A stretch of 64,000 nucleotides of DNA from Brevibacterium antiquum (lineage in GTDB: Bacteria; Actinomycetota; Actinomycetes; Actinomycetales; Brevibacteriaceae). The notes under the pieces were generated by a model. The model was not told where the DNA came from, searched no databases, and worked only from the letters and a program-made list of their open reading frames with translations. The stretch spans positions 124,001-188,000 of the forward strand of contig NZ_JABASX010000006.1 in NCBI RefSeq assembly GCF_016107655.1, given 5' to 3'. Made by a program: the position numbers and the translations under genes. Numbering within the stretch: position 1 is the first letter of the stretch; the number at the start of each line of letters is the position of its first letter. Shown in pieces: positions 42,799 to 51,752 of this stretch.

Positions 42799-43746
42799 GT
42801 GGCCAACTACCTGCCTCAAGAACTCGCCGACCACCTCAAGGACGGTCTCCTCTCCTTCCCTGCAACCGCCTTCACCGCCGACCTGACGATCGATGCCGAT
42901 GCCTACACCGACCACATCGCCTGGCAGTCAAGTTTCGACGTCGCCGGGCTCTTCGCGGCCGGCGGTACCGGCGAGGGCTTCAGTCTCACTCCTGCTGAAG
43001 CCAAGGAAGTCGTCAGCTTGGCCGTCTCGACCTCCCGACAGGAGGTGCCGGTGCTCGCTTCTGCCGGCGGGGCCACCGTCCAAGCTGTGCAGAATGCGAT
43101 CGACGCTGAGGCGGTCGGTGCCGAAGGCCTCCTCGTCCTCCCGCCGTACCTCACCGAGTGCAGTCAAGATGGCCTCTTCGAACATGTGTCAGCCATCTGT
43201 GCGGCCACGAAGATCGGCGTCATCGTCTACAACCGAGCCAACGCCATCTACTCACCCGAGACCGTCGAACGACTCGCCGACACCCATGAGAACTTCATCG
43301 GCTTCAAGGACGCCATCGGTGACATCGAACAGCTGACCAAGGTCTACGCCCGCACCGGCGACCGCCTCTTCTACCTCGGAGGTCTGCCCACAGCCGAGGT
43401 CTACGCCTTGCCTCTGCTCCAGCTCGGGATGAGCACCTACTCGTCGGCGATGTTCAACTTCGCGCCTGAGTTCGCCCTCGACTTCTACTCAGCGGTCCGC
43501 CGCCAGGATCGTGCTGCAGTCACGGAGAAGCTCAATTCATTCGTGCTTCCCTACTCGAAGATCCGAGATCGTGTCGCGGGCTACGGCGTCTCCATCGTCA
43601 AGGGCGGCCTCAAGGTCATCGGTCGAGACTGCGGCCCGGTCCGACCTCCCCTGCAGAACCTCACACAGACTGACCTGCGGGATCTCGAACAGGTAATGGC
43701 TGCTGCCGGAATTCAACTCGACCGCACCACCTCCGCGGTCGCCTGA
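42799..43746 (+). CDS. kdgD: 5-dehydro-4-deoxyglucarate dehydratase (DapA family)
   Basis: The 315-residue barrel has LLSFPATAF, FAAGGTGEGFSL, PPYLTECSQDG, VIVYNRANA with the catalytic tyrosine, and the Schiff-base lysine in FIGFKDAIGDIE. It then has YLGGLPTAEVYA and YSSAMFNF. These are the diagnostic strings of KDGDH rather than of dihydrodipicolinate synthase. It decarboxylates and dehydrates 5-dehydro-4-deoxy-D-glucarate to 2,5-dioxopentanoate. The start is GTG with an AAGGA site. The next gene makes the enzyme for the following step. Confidence 0.92.
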   Translation: MANYLPQELADHLKDGLLSFPATAFTADLTIDADAYTDHIAWQSSFDVAGLFAAGGTGEGFSLTPAEAKEVVSLAVSTSRQEVPVLASAGGATVQAVQNAIDAEAVGAEGLLVLPPYLTECSQDGLFEHVSAICAATKIGVIVYNRANAIYSPETVERLADTHENFIGFKDAIGDIEQLTKVYARTGDRLFYLGGLPTAEVYALPLLQLGMSTYSSAMFNFAPEFALDFYSAVRRQDRAAVTEKLNSFVLPYSKIRDRVAGYGVSIVKGGLKVIGRDCGPVRPPLQNLTQTDLRDLEQVMAAAGIQLDRTTSAVA

Positions 43747-43856
43747 CCTGCACCAGACTGCAGGCACCAACGCACCACAGCTGCACAACCACAGATCGGC
43801 GCCGATCGGCTTGAGCCGGTCGGCGCCGACATCGCTCAACCGAAAAGAGGTCACTC

Positions 43857-46010
43857 ATGACGACTCAGCTCACCGACACGAAGACCACAACGAACACCGA
43901 CACCCCAACCTCAATCCCGTCGATCTCCGGCTCCTCTATCGTCGCCGGCATGAAGACACCTGGAGAGGGCGGGACCGCACGCGCGGTCAATCCTGCGACC
44001 GGTGAGGAACTGGAACCCGTGTTCACGCTTCTGAGTGAGGAGCAGGTCTCTGCCGCCATCGCCGAGGCACACGCAGCCTTCGCCTCCTACCGGAGCCTCT
44101 CCCCCACACTCCGCGCGAAGTTCCTCACTGACATTGCGGTGAACATCGAAGCCGCCGCAGACGTCATCGTCGAACGGGCAGGCCAGGAGACCGGACTTCC
44201 CGTCGGACGATTGAACGGAGAAATCACCAGGACGGCCAATCAGCTGCGCCTCTTCGCATCGGTCGTCCTCCTCGGCGATGCCCACGGTGTGCGCATTGAT
44301 CCTGCACTTCCGGATCGCGCACCGCTGCCTCGACCCGATATCCGTCAGCGTCAGGTGCCGCTGGGTCCGGTTGCCGTCTTCGGAGCCAGCAACTTCCCAC
44401 TCGCGTTCTCCACGGCAGGCGGTGACACTGCTTCAGCACTGGCCGCCGGCTGCCCGGTCATCGTCAAGGCACACAACGCTCACCCCGGCACCAATGAACT
44501 GGTCGGAGCAGCGATCTCCCGCGCCGTTGCCGACAATGATCTCAACCCCGGTGTCTTCTCGCTTGTCTACGGTTCTGGCGCACAGGTCGGCCAGCAGCTG
44601 GCAGCCGATCCTCGAATCGCTGCAGTGGGATTCACCGGCTCCAGAACTGCGGGCCTGGCCCTGTCCGCCACCGCCGCCGCGCGGCCAGTGCCGGTCCCCG
44701 TGTATGCGGAGATGAGCTCGATCAACCCCGTCTTCGTGCTCCCCGGTGCGATCGCCGATGACGTCGCCGAGGTGGCCCGAGGGTTCTTCACGGCCGTGAC
44801 CGGTTCTTCGGGTCAGTTGTGCACCTCCCCAGGGATTCTCTTCGTCCCCACTGGCACTCGAGGAGATGCGCTGACCACGTACATTGCGAAGGAGTTCTCG
44901 GAAGCAACGGGGCAGACGATGCTCACCCCGTCCATCGCCGAAGCTTGGCAGCGAGGTGTCGATCAGCTTGCGGCTCAACCCGGCGTCACGGCACTAGCAC
45001 AGGGAGCCGACGGCAAGACTCTCAACGCCCCGGGCCCCGCCGTCTTCACCGTCTCGGTCAAGGACTTCACCTCGAACGCAGAGCTGCAGAATGAGATCTT
45101 CGGATCGGCCGCTCTCATCGTGCGCTACGAGACCACCGACCAGTTGGCACCTGTCGTCACGGAACTCGAAGGACAGCTGACCGCGACGCTGCAGATGAGC
45201 GAACAGGACAGCACAACTGCGAACGCATTGGTTTCAGAGCTCGAGCTCAAAGTCGGTCGGATCATCGTCAATGGCTGGCCGACCGGCGTCGATGTGGGTC
45301 ATGCGATGATCCACGGCGGACCGTTCCCTGCGACTTCGGCTCCCCAGACCACCTCGGTGGGTGCCACCGCGATCGAGCGCTTCCTTCGGCCTGTTGCCTA
45401 TCAGAACATTCCCGATGCGATTCTGCCGTCAGTTCTCCAGCAGTCGAATCCCTGGAGAATCGGTCGCGCCGTCGATGGCAGGTACACCCCCGGGCAGGGT
45501 GGGGACCAACAAGGGGACTCTCCTGCGAACGCGGCGAGGGAGTCCGTCTCCGAGGGAGTACGTCGTCGCCTCGGCGATCTCGGGTTCGACCTTCCCGAGG
45601 CGAATCCAGCCAGTTACAGCTACAAGACGGTCACCGTCGCGGGGGATCTCGCCTTCGTTTCGGGACAGATCGCCAAGCACGGCGGTGAGGTTCCGGTCCA
45701 AGGTGTCGTCGGTGACGACCTGAGCGTCGAGGACGGTATCGCAGCGGCTCAGCTGTGCGCGGTCAACCTCATCGCTCAACTGGAAACGAACCTCGGTCTT
45801 GAGAACGTCGAGAGCATCGCCAAACTCAACGTCTATGTGGCCAGCCCCGCCGACTTCAGCAAGCATCCGATCGTCGCGGAGGGTGCGTCGAAGCTCCTCG
45901 TCGACGCACTCGGTGAAGCCGGCCGGCATGCAAGGACCGCACTGGGAGTTCCCCGCCTCCCTGCCAACTCACCGGTCGAGATCGAAGCCGTCATCAAACT
46001 CAAAAGCTGA
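43857..46010 (+). CDS. 2,5-dioxopentanoate (alpha-ketoglutarate semialdehyde) dehydrogenase fused to a RidA domain
   Basis: The 717-residue chain is one uninterrupted frame. Residues 20-550 are an aldehyde dehydrogenase of the KGSADH type: Rossmann GASNFPLAFS, catalytic Glu in VYAEMSSINPV, and catalytic Cys in SGQLCTSPG. The usual C terminus near NPWRIGRAVDGRYT is followed by a 25-residue Gly/Gln/Glu-rich linker. Residues ~575-717 are a RidA/YjgF domain (VAGDLAFVSGQIAKHGG, then GRHARTALGVPRLP with the RidA arginine, then VEIEAV). The dehydrogenase turns the product of the previous gene into 2-oxoglutarate. The RidA part could hydrolyse imines formed from the reactive dialdehyde-acid. Both domains look complete. 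Confidence 0.9.
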   Translation: MTTQLTDTKTTTNTDTPTSIPSISGSSIVAGMKTPGEGGTARAVNPATGEELEPVFTLLSEEQVSAAIAEAHAAFASYRSLSPTLRAKFLTDIAVNIEAAADVIVERAGQETGLPVGRLNGEITRTANQLRLFASVVLLGDAHGVRIDPALPDRAPLPRPDIRQRQVPLGPVAVFGASNFPLAFSTAGGDTASALAAGCPVIVKAHNAHPGTNELVGAAISRAVADNDLNPGVFSLVYGSGAQVGQQLAADPRIAAVGFTGSRTAGLALSATAAARPVPVPVYAEMSSINPVFVLPGAIADDVAEVARGFFTAVTGSSGQLCTSPGILFVPTGTRGDALTTYIAKEFSEATGQTMLTPSIAEAWQRGVDQLAAQPGVTALAQGADGKTLNAPGPAVFTVSVKDFTSNAELQNEIFGSAALIVRYETTDQLAPVVTELEGQLTATLQMSEQDSTTANALVSELELKVGRIIVNGWPTGVDVGHAMIHGGPFPATSAPQTTSVGATAIERFLRPVAYQNIPDAILPSVLQQSNPWRIGRAVDGRYTPGQGGDQQGDSPANAARESVSEGVRRRLGDLGFDLPEANPASYSYKTVTVAGDLAFVSGQIAKHGGEVPVQGVVGDDLSVEDGIAAAQLCAVNLIAQLETNLGLENVESIAKLNVYVASPADFSKHPIVAEGASKLLVDALGEAGRHARTALGVPRLPANSPVEIEAVIKLKS

Positions 46011-46024
46011 GAGCACAACAGCAC

Positions 46025-46056
46025 AGCGGCCCGGTCGATATCACGGCCGGGCCGCT
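46025..46056. terminator. Hairpin after the ALDH-RidA gene
   Basis: A 10-base-pair G+C-rich stem (46025-46034, AGCGGCCCGG, with 46047-46056) is followed by TTCATTT, 14 bases after the stop codon. Confidence 0.7.
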
Positions 46057-46113
46057 TCATTTGTGCCTTGCTGCCTGGTGACAGATTCTGCCCCGCATAC
46101 TTTCAACGCAATG

Positions 46114-46144
46114 GGCGGGCACTTCCTATTCGGAAGTGCCCGCC
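46114..46144. terminator. Second hairpin between the convergent ALDH-RidA and M24 genes
   Basis: A perfect 13-base-pair stem (GGCGGGCACTTCC at 46114-46126 with 46132-46144) and a five-base loop lie 25 bases beyond the end of the M24 gene, so it probably ends that operon. Confidence 0.72.
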
Positions 46145-46169
46145 TTATTGTGCCTGCGAGGAGCCTGTC

Positions 46170-47819
46170 TCAGCGCTTCGAGAGGATATACGTGCGATCG
46201 TTGCCGACGTACCAGAGATCCTCCGTGCCGATTGCGACATCGCCATAGCGCCATGGAATCTCCGCTGCTCCGAAGGATCCGACCTGCAGCACGTGCTTGT
46301 AGCCGGGCCGCAGTTCATTGGCGAACGATTCCTGCTTGCCCATGAGGTGTCCGACATTGCGCTTGCGGTACTCCGTATTGAAGTCCACGTCCTCTCCGAG
46401 CATGCCGATTTCGACCATGCGCTCGAGGTGAGGTGCCAGATAATCCAAGGTCCCTTCGTGGACGTCTTCGCAGACTACCCCGGGCTTCAGCTGACCGATG
46501 ATGCCCTCACGGACGACATCGAAGAAGAACTCATAGGCCTGTATCGCACCCTCGGTGCGCGGCAGGGAACGTGCCATGTCAGATGTCGCAACGGTCACAC
46601 CGTCGAAGGTGATGCGCACACCGGCGTCGAGCTGAATGCACTTGGTGTCGACGTTGATCGGGAAATCGACCGGAGGCCCAGGGAAGAGCATCCGGTTCGA
46701 TGAATGCAGATTCGTGAAATAGGGCTCGATCGCGAAGGGAATCGCATTGTCCGTCCGGAACTCGACGATCTTATCGACGTAACGCGAATAGATGTCCAGC
46801 TCGGTGAATTCCTCGCCTGCTGCCAAAGAGTCTTTGGCCCAACTCAGCGCCTCCTCGATGGCGAAGACGCTGCACCTGGCAGCGACGACCTGGAATCCCA
46901 GATCTTCGTGATCGCGGATGTCCCGCCAGTGTCCAAGCGGAGTCGACAGCTCGCTCACATTGGCACCTTCGGATTCCAGTTCCAGCACCAGTCCGGTTGG
47001 GATCCATTCTTCCTCGACGCCGATCTGAGTGCCGTGTGCAAGTGCCACAGCGCCGGCGCCGTACCCGGCGAACCGACCAACCGGAGTGCCTCCCACGCCA
47101 TGAGCGGTTTCGGGTGCGAGCACATAGAGCTTTTCATCGCGTGCAGACCATAGGGCCAGCTGGTCCCCGCCCTGCCGAGCCCCGACGACTTCGCTGAAGT
47201 TCGGGGGCGCTGAGATGAGGACGGCGTCGAGACTCTCGTTCTTCGCCAGAGACTGCAATGCCTCATAGCGTGTATCGGTCTCTGATTGGATCTCCTTGGC
47301 GAGATCCGAAAGATGGTCGACGTCCTGAATGAGCCTCTTGGCGGTCTCGGCTCCGAGCCTGCGCCACTGTGCGAACCGTTCGAGCACAGCCTCGGTGTCA
47401 ACCTCATAGGCCACGACCGGAGTGGTCGGCTGCTTGTCGGCAACGACGTCGAGGCTCTTCGATAGAGCCGAGTAGTGCTTCATGACGACATCGGACGCAA
47501 GACCGACCTGTTCGCCATCAGCCAGCTCGCCCACCAGAGTTGTCAGTGAAGCAGATGCGGGGGTGTCGGCGACGATCCGCGGGTCGATCGTCACCCATGG
47601 CGCATAGAACCTCATTCGATCCTGCGGAACTCCGGCGGACAGCGCGTTTCCCTGTTCCTGCTGACGTACAAGCAGAACCTCGCCTTCGGAGGTATCAGCG
47701 ACGATCGGGGCGACCAGAGGGCTCGAATCAAGCCGAATCGCAGAGAACAGCAGACTCTTCTGGGCATTCAGTCCGAAGGAATCCGCCAGACGCGTCTTGT
47801 CTGTTGTCAATTTGATCAT
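46170..47819 (-). CDS. M24-family (pita-bread) metallo-enzyme
   Basis: The 549-residue protein has a creatinase-like N-terminal domain and a C-terminal M24 domain. Candidate metal ligands are in IQLDAGVRITFDG (Asp), ATSDMARSLP (Asp), NVGHLMGKQES (His), GAAEIPWRYG (Glu) and GTEDLWYVG (Glu). The pattern deviates from Xaa-Pro peptidases, and the first domain is long. Related M24 enzymes include creatinase and ectoine hydrolase, which open amide or amidine bonds of small molecules. It is the last gene of the ABC operon, so it most likely processes the imported compound. The actual substrate is not evident. Confidence 0.7.
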   Translation of the reverse strand: MIKLTTDKTRLADSFGLNAQKSLLFSAIRLDSSPLVAPIVADTSEGEVLLVRQQEQGNALSAGVPQDRMRFYAPWVTIDPRIVADTPASASLTTLVGELADGEQVGLASDVVMKHYSALSKSLDVVADKQPTTPVVAYEVDTEAVLERFAQWRRLGAETAKRLIQDVDHLSDLAKEIQSETDTRYEALQSLAKNESLDAVLISAPPNFSEVVGARQGGDQLALWSARDEKLYVLAPETAHGVGGTPVGRFAGYGAGAVALAHGTQIGVEEEWIPTGLVLELESEGANVSELSTPLGHWRDIRDHEDLGFQVVAARCSVFAIEEALSWAKDSLAAGEEFTELDIYSRYVDKIVEFRTDNAIPFAIEPYFTNLHSSNRMLFPGPPVDFPINVDTKCIQLDAGVRITFDGVTVATSDMARSLPRTEGAIQAYEFFFDVVREGIIGQLKPGVVCEDVHEGTLDYLAPHLERMVEIGMLGEDVDFNTEYRKRNVGHLMGKQESFANELRPGYKHVLQVGSFGAAEIPWRYGDVAIGTEDLWYVGNDRTYILSKR

Positions 47820-47961
47820 TGTGTATCCAACTCCATATGTGTTTCGTGAGACTCGTTCGTCTCTTCCGGTGCGAATGGCATCCGAAGTCGAATGGATTTC
47901 GGGCGGTCGGCCATCCGTCAGGTGTTTTCGTCGAGCCGAGAAGACTGAGCGAGCAGCCCGC

Positions 47962-48747
47962 TCAGCTGATTCCTGCCGTCACTCCGATGTGTGATTCGAT
48001 TTCCGCGACATAGTGCGCGAAGTCCTCCGAGAACTTGTGCTCCTTTGCGCGCGGACGTTCGATGTCGATCTTGACGTCGGCGATGATTCGTCCGGGACGG
48101 TCTCCGACAACCACAACGCGGTCTCCCAACCACACCGCTTCGGAGATGCTGTGGGTGACGAAGAGGACACTGCAGCCCGTGCGGCGCCAAATGCGTTGGA
48201 TCTCGAAATTCATCGAGTCTCGCGTCATGGCGTCGAGGGCCCCGAAGGGCTCGTCCATGAGCAGGATCTCCGGGCGCGAAACCAATGCCCGGCAGATAGC
48301 GACTCGCTGCTGCATGCCACCACTGAGTTCGTAGGAGTATCGGGTCGCCTTCTCCCCAAGTCCGACCATGTGCAGCAGTTCCATGGCATGCTCCTTGGAC
48401 TCCGGAGTGACGGAATCACGAAACTCCAGGGGCAACAGCACGTTGTCGAGGTTGTTGCGCCATGGCAGGAGCACCGGGCTCTGAAACACCATGCCGATAT
48501 CCTTGAGAGCCTCGCTGATCTCGCGACCACGGATGAGGATCTCTCCCTCCGTGGCGTCTTGGAGTCCGGAGATGGTGTTGAGCAGTGTGGTCTTTCCACT
48601 GCCTGACTGCCCGACGATCGAGACGAACTCTCCGGGGTTGACGTGGAAATCGAGATCTTTGAGGACCACGTTCTCCTGACCGTCTCGGGAGGTGTAGGTC
48701 TTGCCGACGTTATTGACTGAAATCGCGTAATCAGCGGTCATGGTCAT
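47962..48747 (-). CDS. NitT/TauT-type ABC transporter ATP-binding protein
   Basis: The 261-residue ATPase has Walker A GQSGSGKTT, Q-loop in VFQSPVLLPWRNNLDNV, signature LSGGMQQRVAICRAL and Walker B ILLMDEPFGALD followed by FVTHSISEAVWLGDRV. The LLPW...N pattern is specific to the SsuB/TauB/ThiZ class. Gene order on this strand is permease, binding protein, ATPase, M24 enzyme, with 7 bases between the binding protein and the ATPase. A 142-base gap precedes the M24 gene. Confidence 0.92.
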   Translation of the reverse strand: MTMTADYAISVNNVGKTYTSRDGQENVVLKDLDFHVNPGEFVSIVGQSGSGKTTLLNTISGLQDATEGEILIRGREISEALKDIGMVFQSPVLLPWRNNLDNVLLPLEFRDSVTPESKEHAMELLHMVGLGEKATRYSYELSGGMQQRVAICRALVSRPEILLMDEPFGALDAMTRDSMNFEIQRIWRRTGCSVLFVTHSISEAVWLGDRVVVVGDRPGRIIADVKIDIERPRAKEHKFSEDFAHYVAEIESHIGVTAGIS

Positions 48748-48754
48748 TCTCCAT

Positions 48755-49783
48755 TCACTTGGTGGGGGCCACTACGTCTTCGTCGTGGCGAATCGGATCG
48801 ATGTAGTCATTGGAATAGATGTCATCGACCGTGAGCTCGGTCGAATCCTCGAGGCCCAGGAAGTCGGTGGCCACGGTGAGCATCTGCTGGACGCCGTCGT
48901 CACTCATCGTGCCGAACTGATCATCGGCATCTCCGGTGGCCCAGTTGAGTTCGCACTGAGACTTGAGCGCATAGGTCACAGTGTCTGCTTCATAGCCCTG
49001 GACTTCCTTTGTGAAGTCTTCGGCGGTCTGATCTGGGTTCTCACATGCCCAGAGGAAACCCTTCTGCATGGCCCTGTTGAACCTCTTAACTCGTTCAGGC
49101 TCGTTGGCGAGAGATTCGTCTGAGACCACGATTCCGTTGCCGTAGAGGTCGATTCCCACATCGGACCATTTGAGTATGGTCGCCTTCTCACCGAGCGCCA
49201 TGAGCGCTGGCTCATCCGACACGTAGAGGGCAAGGTTCGCATCCCACCGGTCTGCCAGGAGCCCGGGTATCTTCGACTCACCTGTCGCGTGGACGACGTT
49301 GACGTCTTCCTCTTTGAGTCCACTCCGTTCGATTGCGAGTGGCCACATGGCCGTCATGGCTCCGGCACCTTCGGTGGCGACGGTTTTGCCCTTCATGTCC
49401 TCCCAGGATTCGATGCCTGAGCTTTCGAGGGCAATCGTCGCGTAGGCCGAGCGCGCCTGGAGCAGGTTCACCTGTTTGACATGTGCTCCTTTGCCCTGGC
49501 TGAGGATCGTGGCGCCGAAATCGGCCCAACCGGCGTCGACTCGCCCCGTCTCGACCGAGGTCACCGTGTTCGTCGAACCCGACCCGGGCATGAGCGAGAC
49601 GTCGAAGCCTTCTTCTTCAAAGAACCCCTCCGCCTCGGCGGCGAAGAACGGTGCGTGCTTGGGCAGATAGGCGACGTCGACCATGAGGTTGAAGTCATCG
49701 AGACCGTCCTCGGGTGCACAACCTGCCAGACCCACGACGGAAAGGAGGAGCGGAGCCACAAGAAGCTTCTTCATGATATGCAT
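48755..49783 (-). CDS. NMT1/THI5-like substrate-binding lipoprotein
   Basis: The 342-residue protein has a lipoprotein signal (KKLLVAPLLLSVVGLAGC) and the NMT1-type fold strings VDVAYLPKHAPFFAAEAEGFFEE, GSGSTNTVTSVETGRVDAGWADF and KGKTVATEGAGAM. ATG 49783, just after the permease stop and behind GAGG, is favoured. A start three codons later and one eleven codons earlier are possible. Ligands of this class range from sulfonates to thiamine precursors. The downstream M24 enzyme suggests a small amide-like compound. Confidence 0.85.
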   Translation of the reverse strand: MHIMKKLLVAPLLLSVVGLAGCAPEDGLDDFNLMVDVAYLPKHAPFFAAEAEGFFEEEGFDVSLMPGSGSTNTVTSVETGRVDAGWADFGATILSQGKGAHVKQVNLLQARSAYATIALESSGIESWEDMKGKTVATEGAGAMTAMWPLAIERSGLKEEDVNVVHATGESKIPGLLADRWDANLALYVSDEPALMALGEKATILKWSDVGIDLYGNGIVVSDESLANEPERVKRFNRAMQKGFLWACENPDQTAEDFTKEVQGYEADTVTYALKSQCELNWATGDADDQFGTMSDDGVQQMLTVATDFLGLEDSTELTVDDIYSNDYIDPIRHDEDVVAPTK

Positions 49784-49794
49784 CGTTCCGCGCC

Positions 49795-50652
49795 TCATTT
49801 CGTGTAGTTCTTCCATGGCAGCAACTTCTTCGACACGAGGTCGATGATGAAGAAGAGCAGAAGAGCAATGGCTGCAAGAACAATGAAGGCTGCGAACATC
49901 GACGGCAGGTCCACCTGGGCGTTGGCCAGCAGAATGACGTAGCCGAGTCCCTTGGAGCCCGCAATGAACTCACCGACGACTGCACCGCCGACGGCAAGCG
50001 AGATTGAGATCTTCGCGCCAGTGAAGATCGAAGGGAGCGCATAGATGAAGTCGATCTTCATCATCTTCTTCAGCTTCGATGCACGGTTGATACGCGCCAG
50101 ATCCTGAAGTTCGTGGGGTACCGAATTCAGCCCGTCGAATGTATTGATGACGAGCGGGAAGAATGCGATGGCCATCGCCACAAAAGCCTTCGATTCGAAG
50201 CCGAAGCCGAACCACACGATGAATAGGGGCGCCAGCGCGACCTTAGGAATCGTATCGATGGCGATGAGCGCCGGGTAGAGGAAGGGCCGAAGGAACGAGG
50301 CATAGTAGAGCAGCGCCCCGCAAAGAACACCCAGTGCTGTACCGAGAGCGAAGCCCGCGAGACCCTCTTGCAGTGTGGTCAGTGCGTTGAGCGCGAAATA
50401 GCCGGGATTAGTGAATAGTTCTTCGAATGCAGAGACCGGACCGACGAGCAGATACTTCGGGAATTTGAAGATGAAAACCACTAGTTCCCATAGCGCGAAC
50501 AGCGCGACGAGTCCCACAACTGCCTTGATGCCTGCAGAGACTGACTCAGACTTGATCAGTGACTGCTTCGGTTGTTTCCGTGGACTCATCGGAGGAGGGC
50601 CGGCCTCCACGTGTCGAACTGCATCGGCTTCGATGCGAGGTGTGGTGGTCAT
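49795..50652 (-). CDS. NitT/TauT-type ABC transporter permease
   Basis: The 285-residue protein with six helices has the family segment DTIPKVALAPLFIVWFGFG and the EAA loop region ELQDLARINRASKLKKMMKIDFIYALPSIFTG. ATG 50652 is preceded by GGAGGGATCGCCG. A longer frame to 50718 lacks a ribosome site. It is the first gene of the operon, 95 bases downstream of the element it shares with the dehydratase operon. Confidence 0.92.
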   Translation of the reverse strand: MTTTPRIEADAVRHVEAGPPPMSPRKQPKQSLIKSESVSAGIKAVVGLVALFALWELVVFIFKFPKYLLVGPVSAFEELFTNPGYFALNALTTLQEGLAGFALGTALGVLCGALLYYASFLRPFLYPALIAIDTIPKVALAPLFIVWFGFGFESKAFVAMAIAFFPLVINTFDGLNSVPHELQDLARINRASKLKKMMKIDFIYALPSIFTGAKISISLAVGGAVVGEFIAGSKGLGYVILLANAQVDLPSMFAAFIVLAAIALLLFFIIDLVSKKLLPWKNYTK

Positions 50653-50746
50653 CGGCGATCCCTCCATTGGGTCGTGGTCCATGAGCAAAATTGGCAGTGC
50701 GTATGTGACGTGGAACAACTGTGGTGCGTTCCAGTATTCGTGAATT

Positions 50747-50797
50747 AGTAATGCCTGTCCAAGATTGTTTTCGCATGTTTCAATACCCTGAGGGAAT
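50747..50797 (-). promoter_or_regulatory. LysR-type box plus 20-base element upstream of the ABC/M24 operon
   Basis: On the minus strand ATTCC-CTCAG-GGTAT (50797-50783) is followed after 16 bases by AATCTTGGACAGGCATTACT (50766-50747). The second element matches its counterpart at 42729 in 18 of 20 positions, the box in 10 of 15. The symmetry and the gap length are conserved. Confidence 0.6.
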
Positions 50798-50848
50798 CAC
50801 CGAGTGCCGACTCCTCACCACGAATGCCGCCTTTTCATCGACGAGACA

Positions 50849-50892
50849 GAAGGTCGGGGAGCTCGAACTGTGCCCCGAGATCCCCGACCTTC
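50849..50892 (-). terminator. Hairpin after the HpcH-type aldolase gene
   Basis: A perfect 12-base-pair stem (50849-50860, GAAGGTCGGGGA, with 50881-50892) has a 20-base loop holding an inner CTCG/CGAG pair. It lies 31 bases past the end of the aldolase gene. Confidence 0.65.
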
Positions 50893-50923
50893 AGCTGACG
50901 TTATGCATAAGACGCCATTAGGC

Positions 50924-51682
50924 TCAGCCCCGCGCTGTCGCCAGGTCCTCCCGGAAGGCACGGCCGGCTGCGCCGATGTCTCCCGCCGAGGTGATGAAGC
51001 GGAAGCCCTGTTCCTTGCGAGTCCTGGCCTCCGCACCATCACCGCAGTGGATGCCTGGGATGATGCCGGCTTTGTCAGCTGCCGTGCGGATCCGGGCGAC
51101 CGCCTCGGCGTGGGCGTCATTGGGCTGACCGGGCAGAGCATCGACGGCGAACGCGAGGTCTGCGGGGCCGATATAGACGCCGTCAATTCCGGGAGTCTCA
51201 CAGATCTTCTCGACGTTCTCCAGGCCATCCTTGTTCTCGATCATGACGAAGAGCAGTGGCCGCTCGTCGCGGGTGTCCTGCACCGCGTTGTGCATGAGTT
51301 CGGCGGTTGGTCCCCATGAACGGTCGCCGCCTCGGCTCGGGTAATCGAGGGCGGCAACGGCAGCCTCGGCATCAGCGACTGAGGACACCAGCGGCACGAT
51401 GACCGCCTCGACGCCAGCGTCGGCGAGCATCCCGATCTCGGTGAAGCGGTTCGCCGCAACCCGGGCAGTGACCAGGGCGGATCCGCTGGCACGGATGGCA
51501 TCTGTGAGCCGCAGAACATCGGTGGCTCGGGTGAAGCCGTGCTGCATGTCGAGGCACACATAGTCGTAGCCTGCGGCCGATCCGATCTTCGCGAGCTCCT
51601 GGCTCGTCGACATCATCCACAGTCCGTTGTAGATCTCTCCGGCGGCGAGGCGAGCGCGGTGGGCTTCCAATGCTTCAGTCAT
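50924..51682 (-). CDS. HpcH/HpaI-family aldolase
   Basis: The 252-residue barrel has YDYVCLDMQHGFT (metal-site region), AVIVPLVSSVADAEAAVAA, SWGPTAE, MIENKDGLENVEKI with the metal-binding Glu, and GVYIGPADLAFAV. These fit class II pyruvate aldolases such as HpaI and GarL. The 'MQHGF' replaces the usual 'xEHAP/EHG', so the substrate may differ. GarL acts on 5-dehydro-4-deoxyglucarate, also the substrate of the dehydratase 8 kb away, which makes an aldarate link conceivable. It follows the FAD/Fe-S gene on the same strand after 70 bases. Confidence 0.85.
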   Translation of the reverse strand: MTEALEAHRARLAAGEIYNGLWMMSTSQELAKIGSAAGYDYVCLDMQHGFTRATDVLRLTDAIRASGSALVTARVAANRFTEIGMLADAGVEAVIVPLVSSVADAEAAVAALDYPSRGGDRSWGPTAELMHNAVQDTRDERPLLFVMIENKDGLENVEKICETPGIDGVYIGPADLAFAVDALPGQPNDAHAEAVARIRTAADKAGIIPGIHCGDGAEARTRKEQGFRFITSAGDIGAAGRAFREDLATARG

Positions 51683-51752
51683 ATGTGCATCGAATCACAC
51701 GCGGCTCGCCGTTGCCAGGGATGCCCGGCATCCGGATCATCCCAGTACTGCA

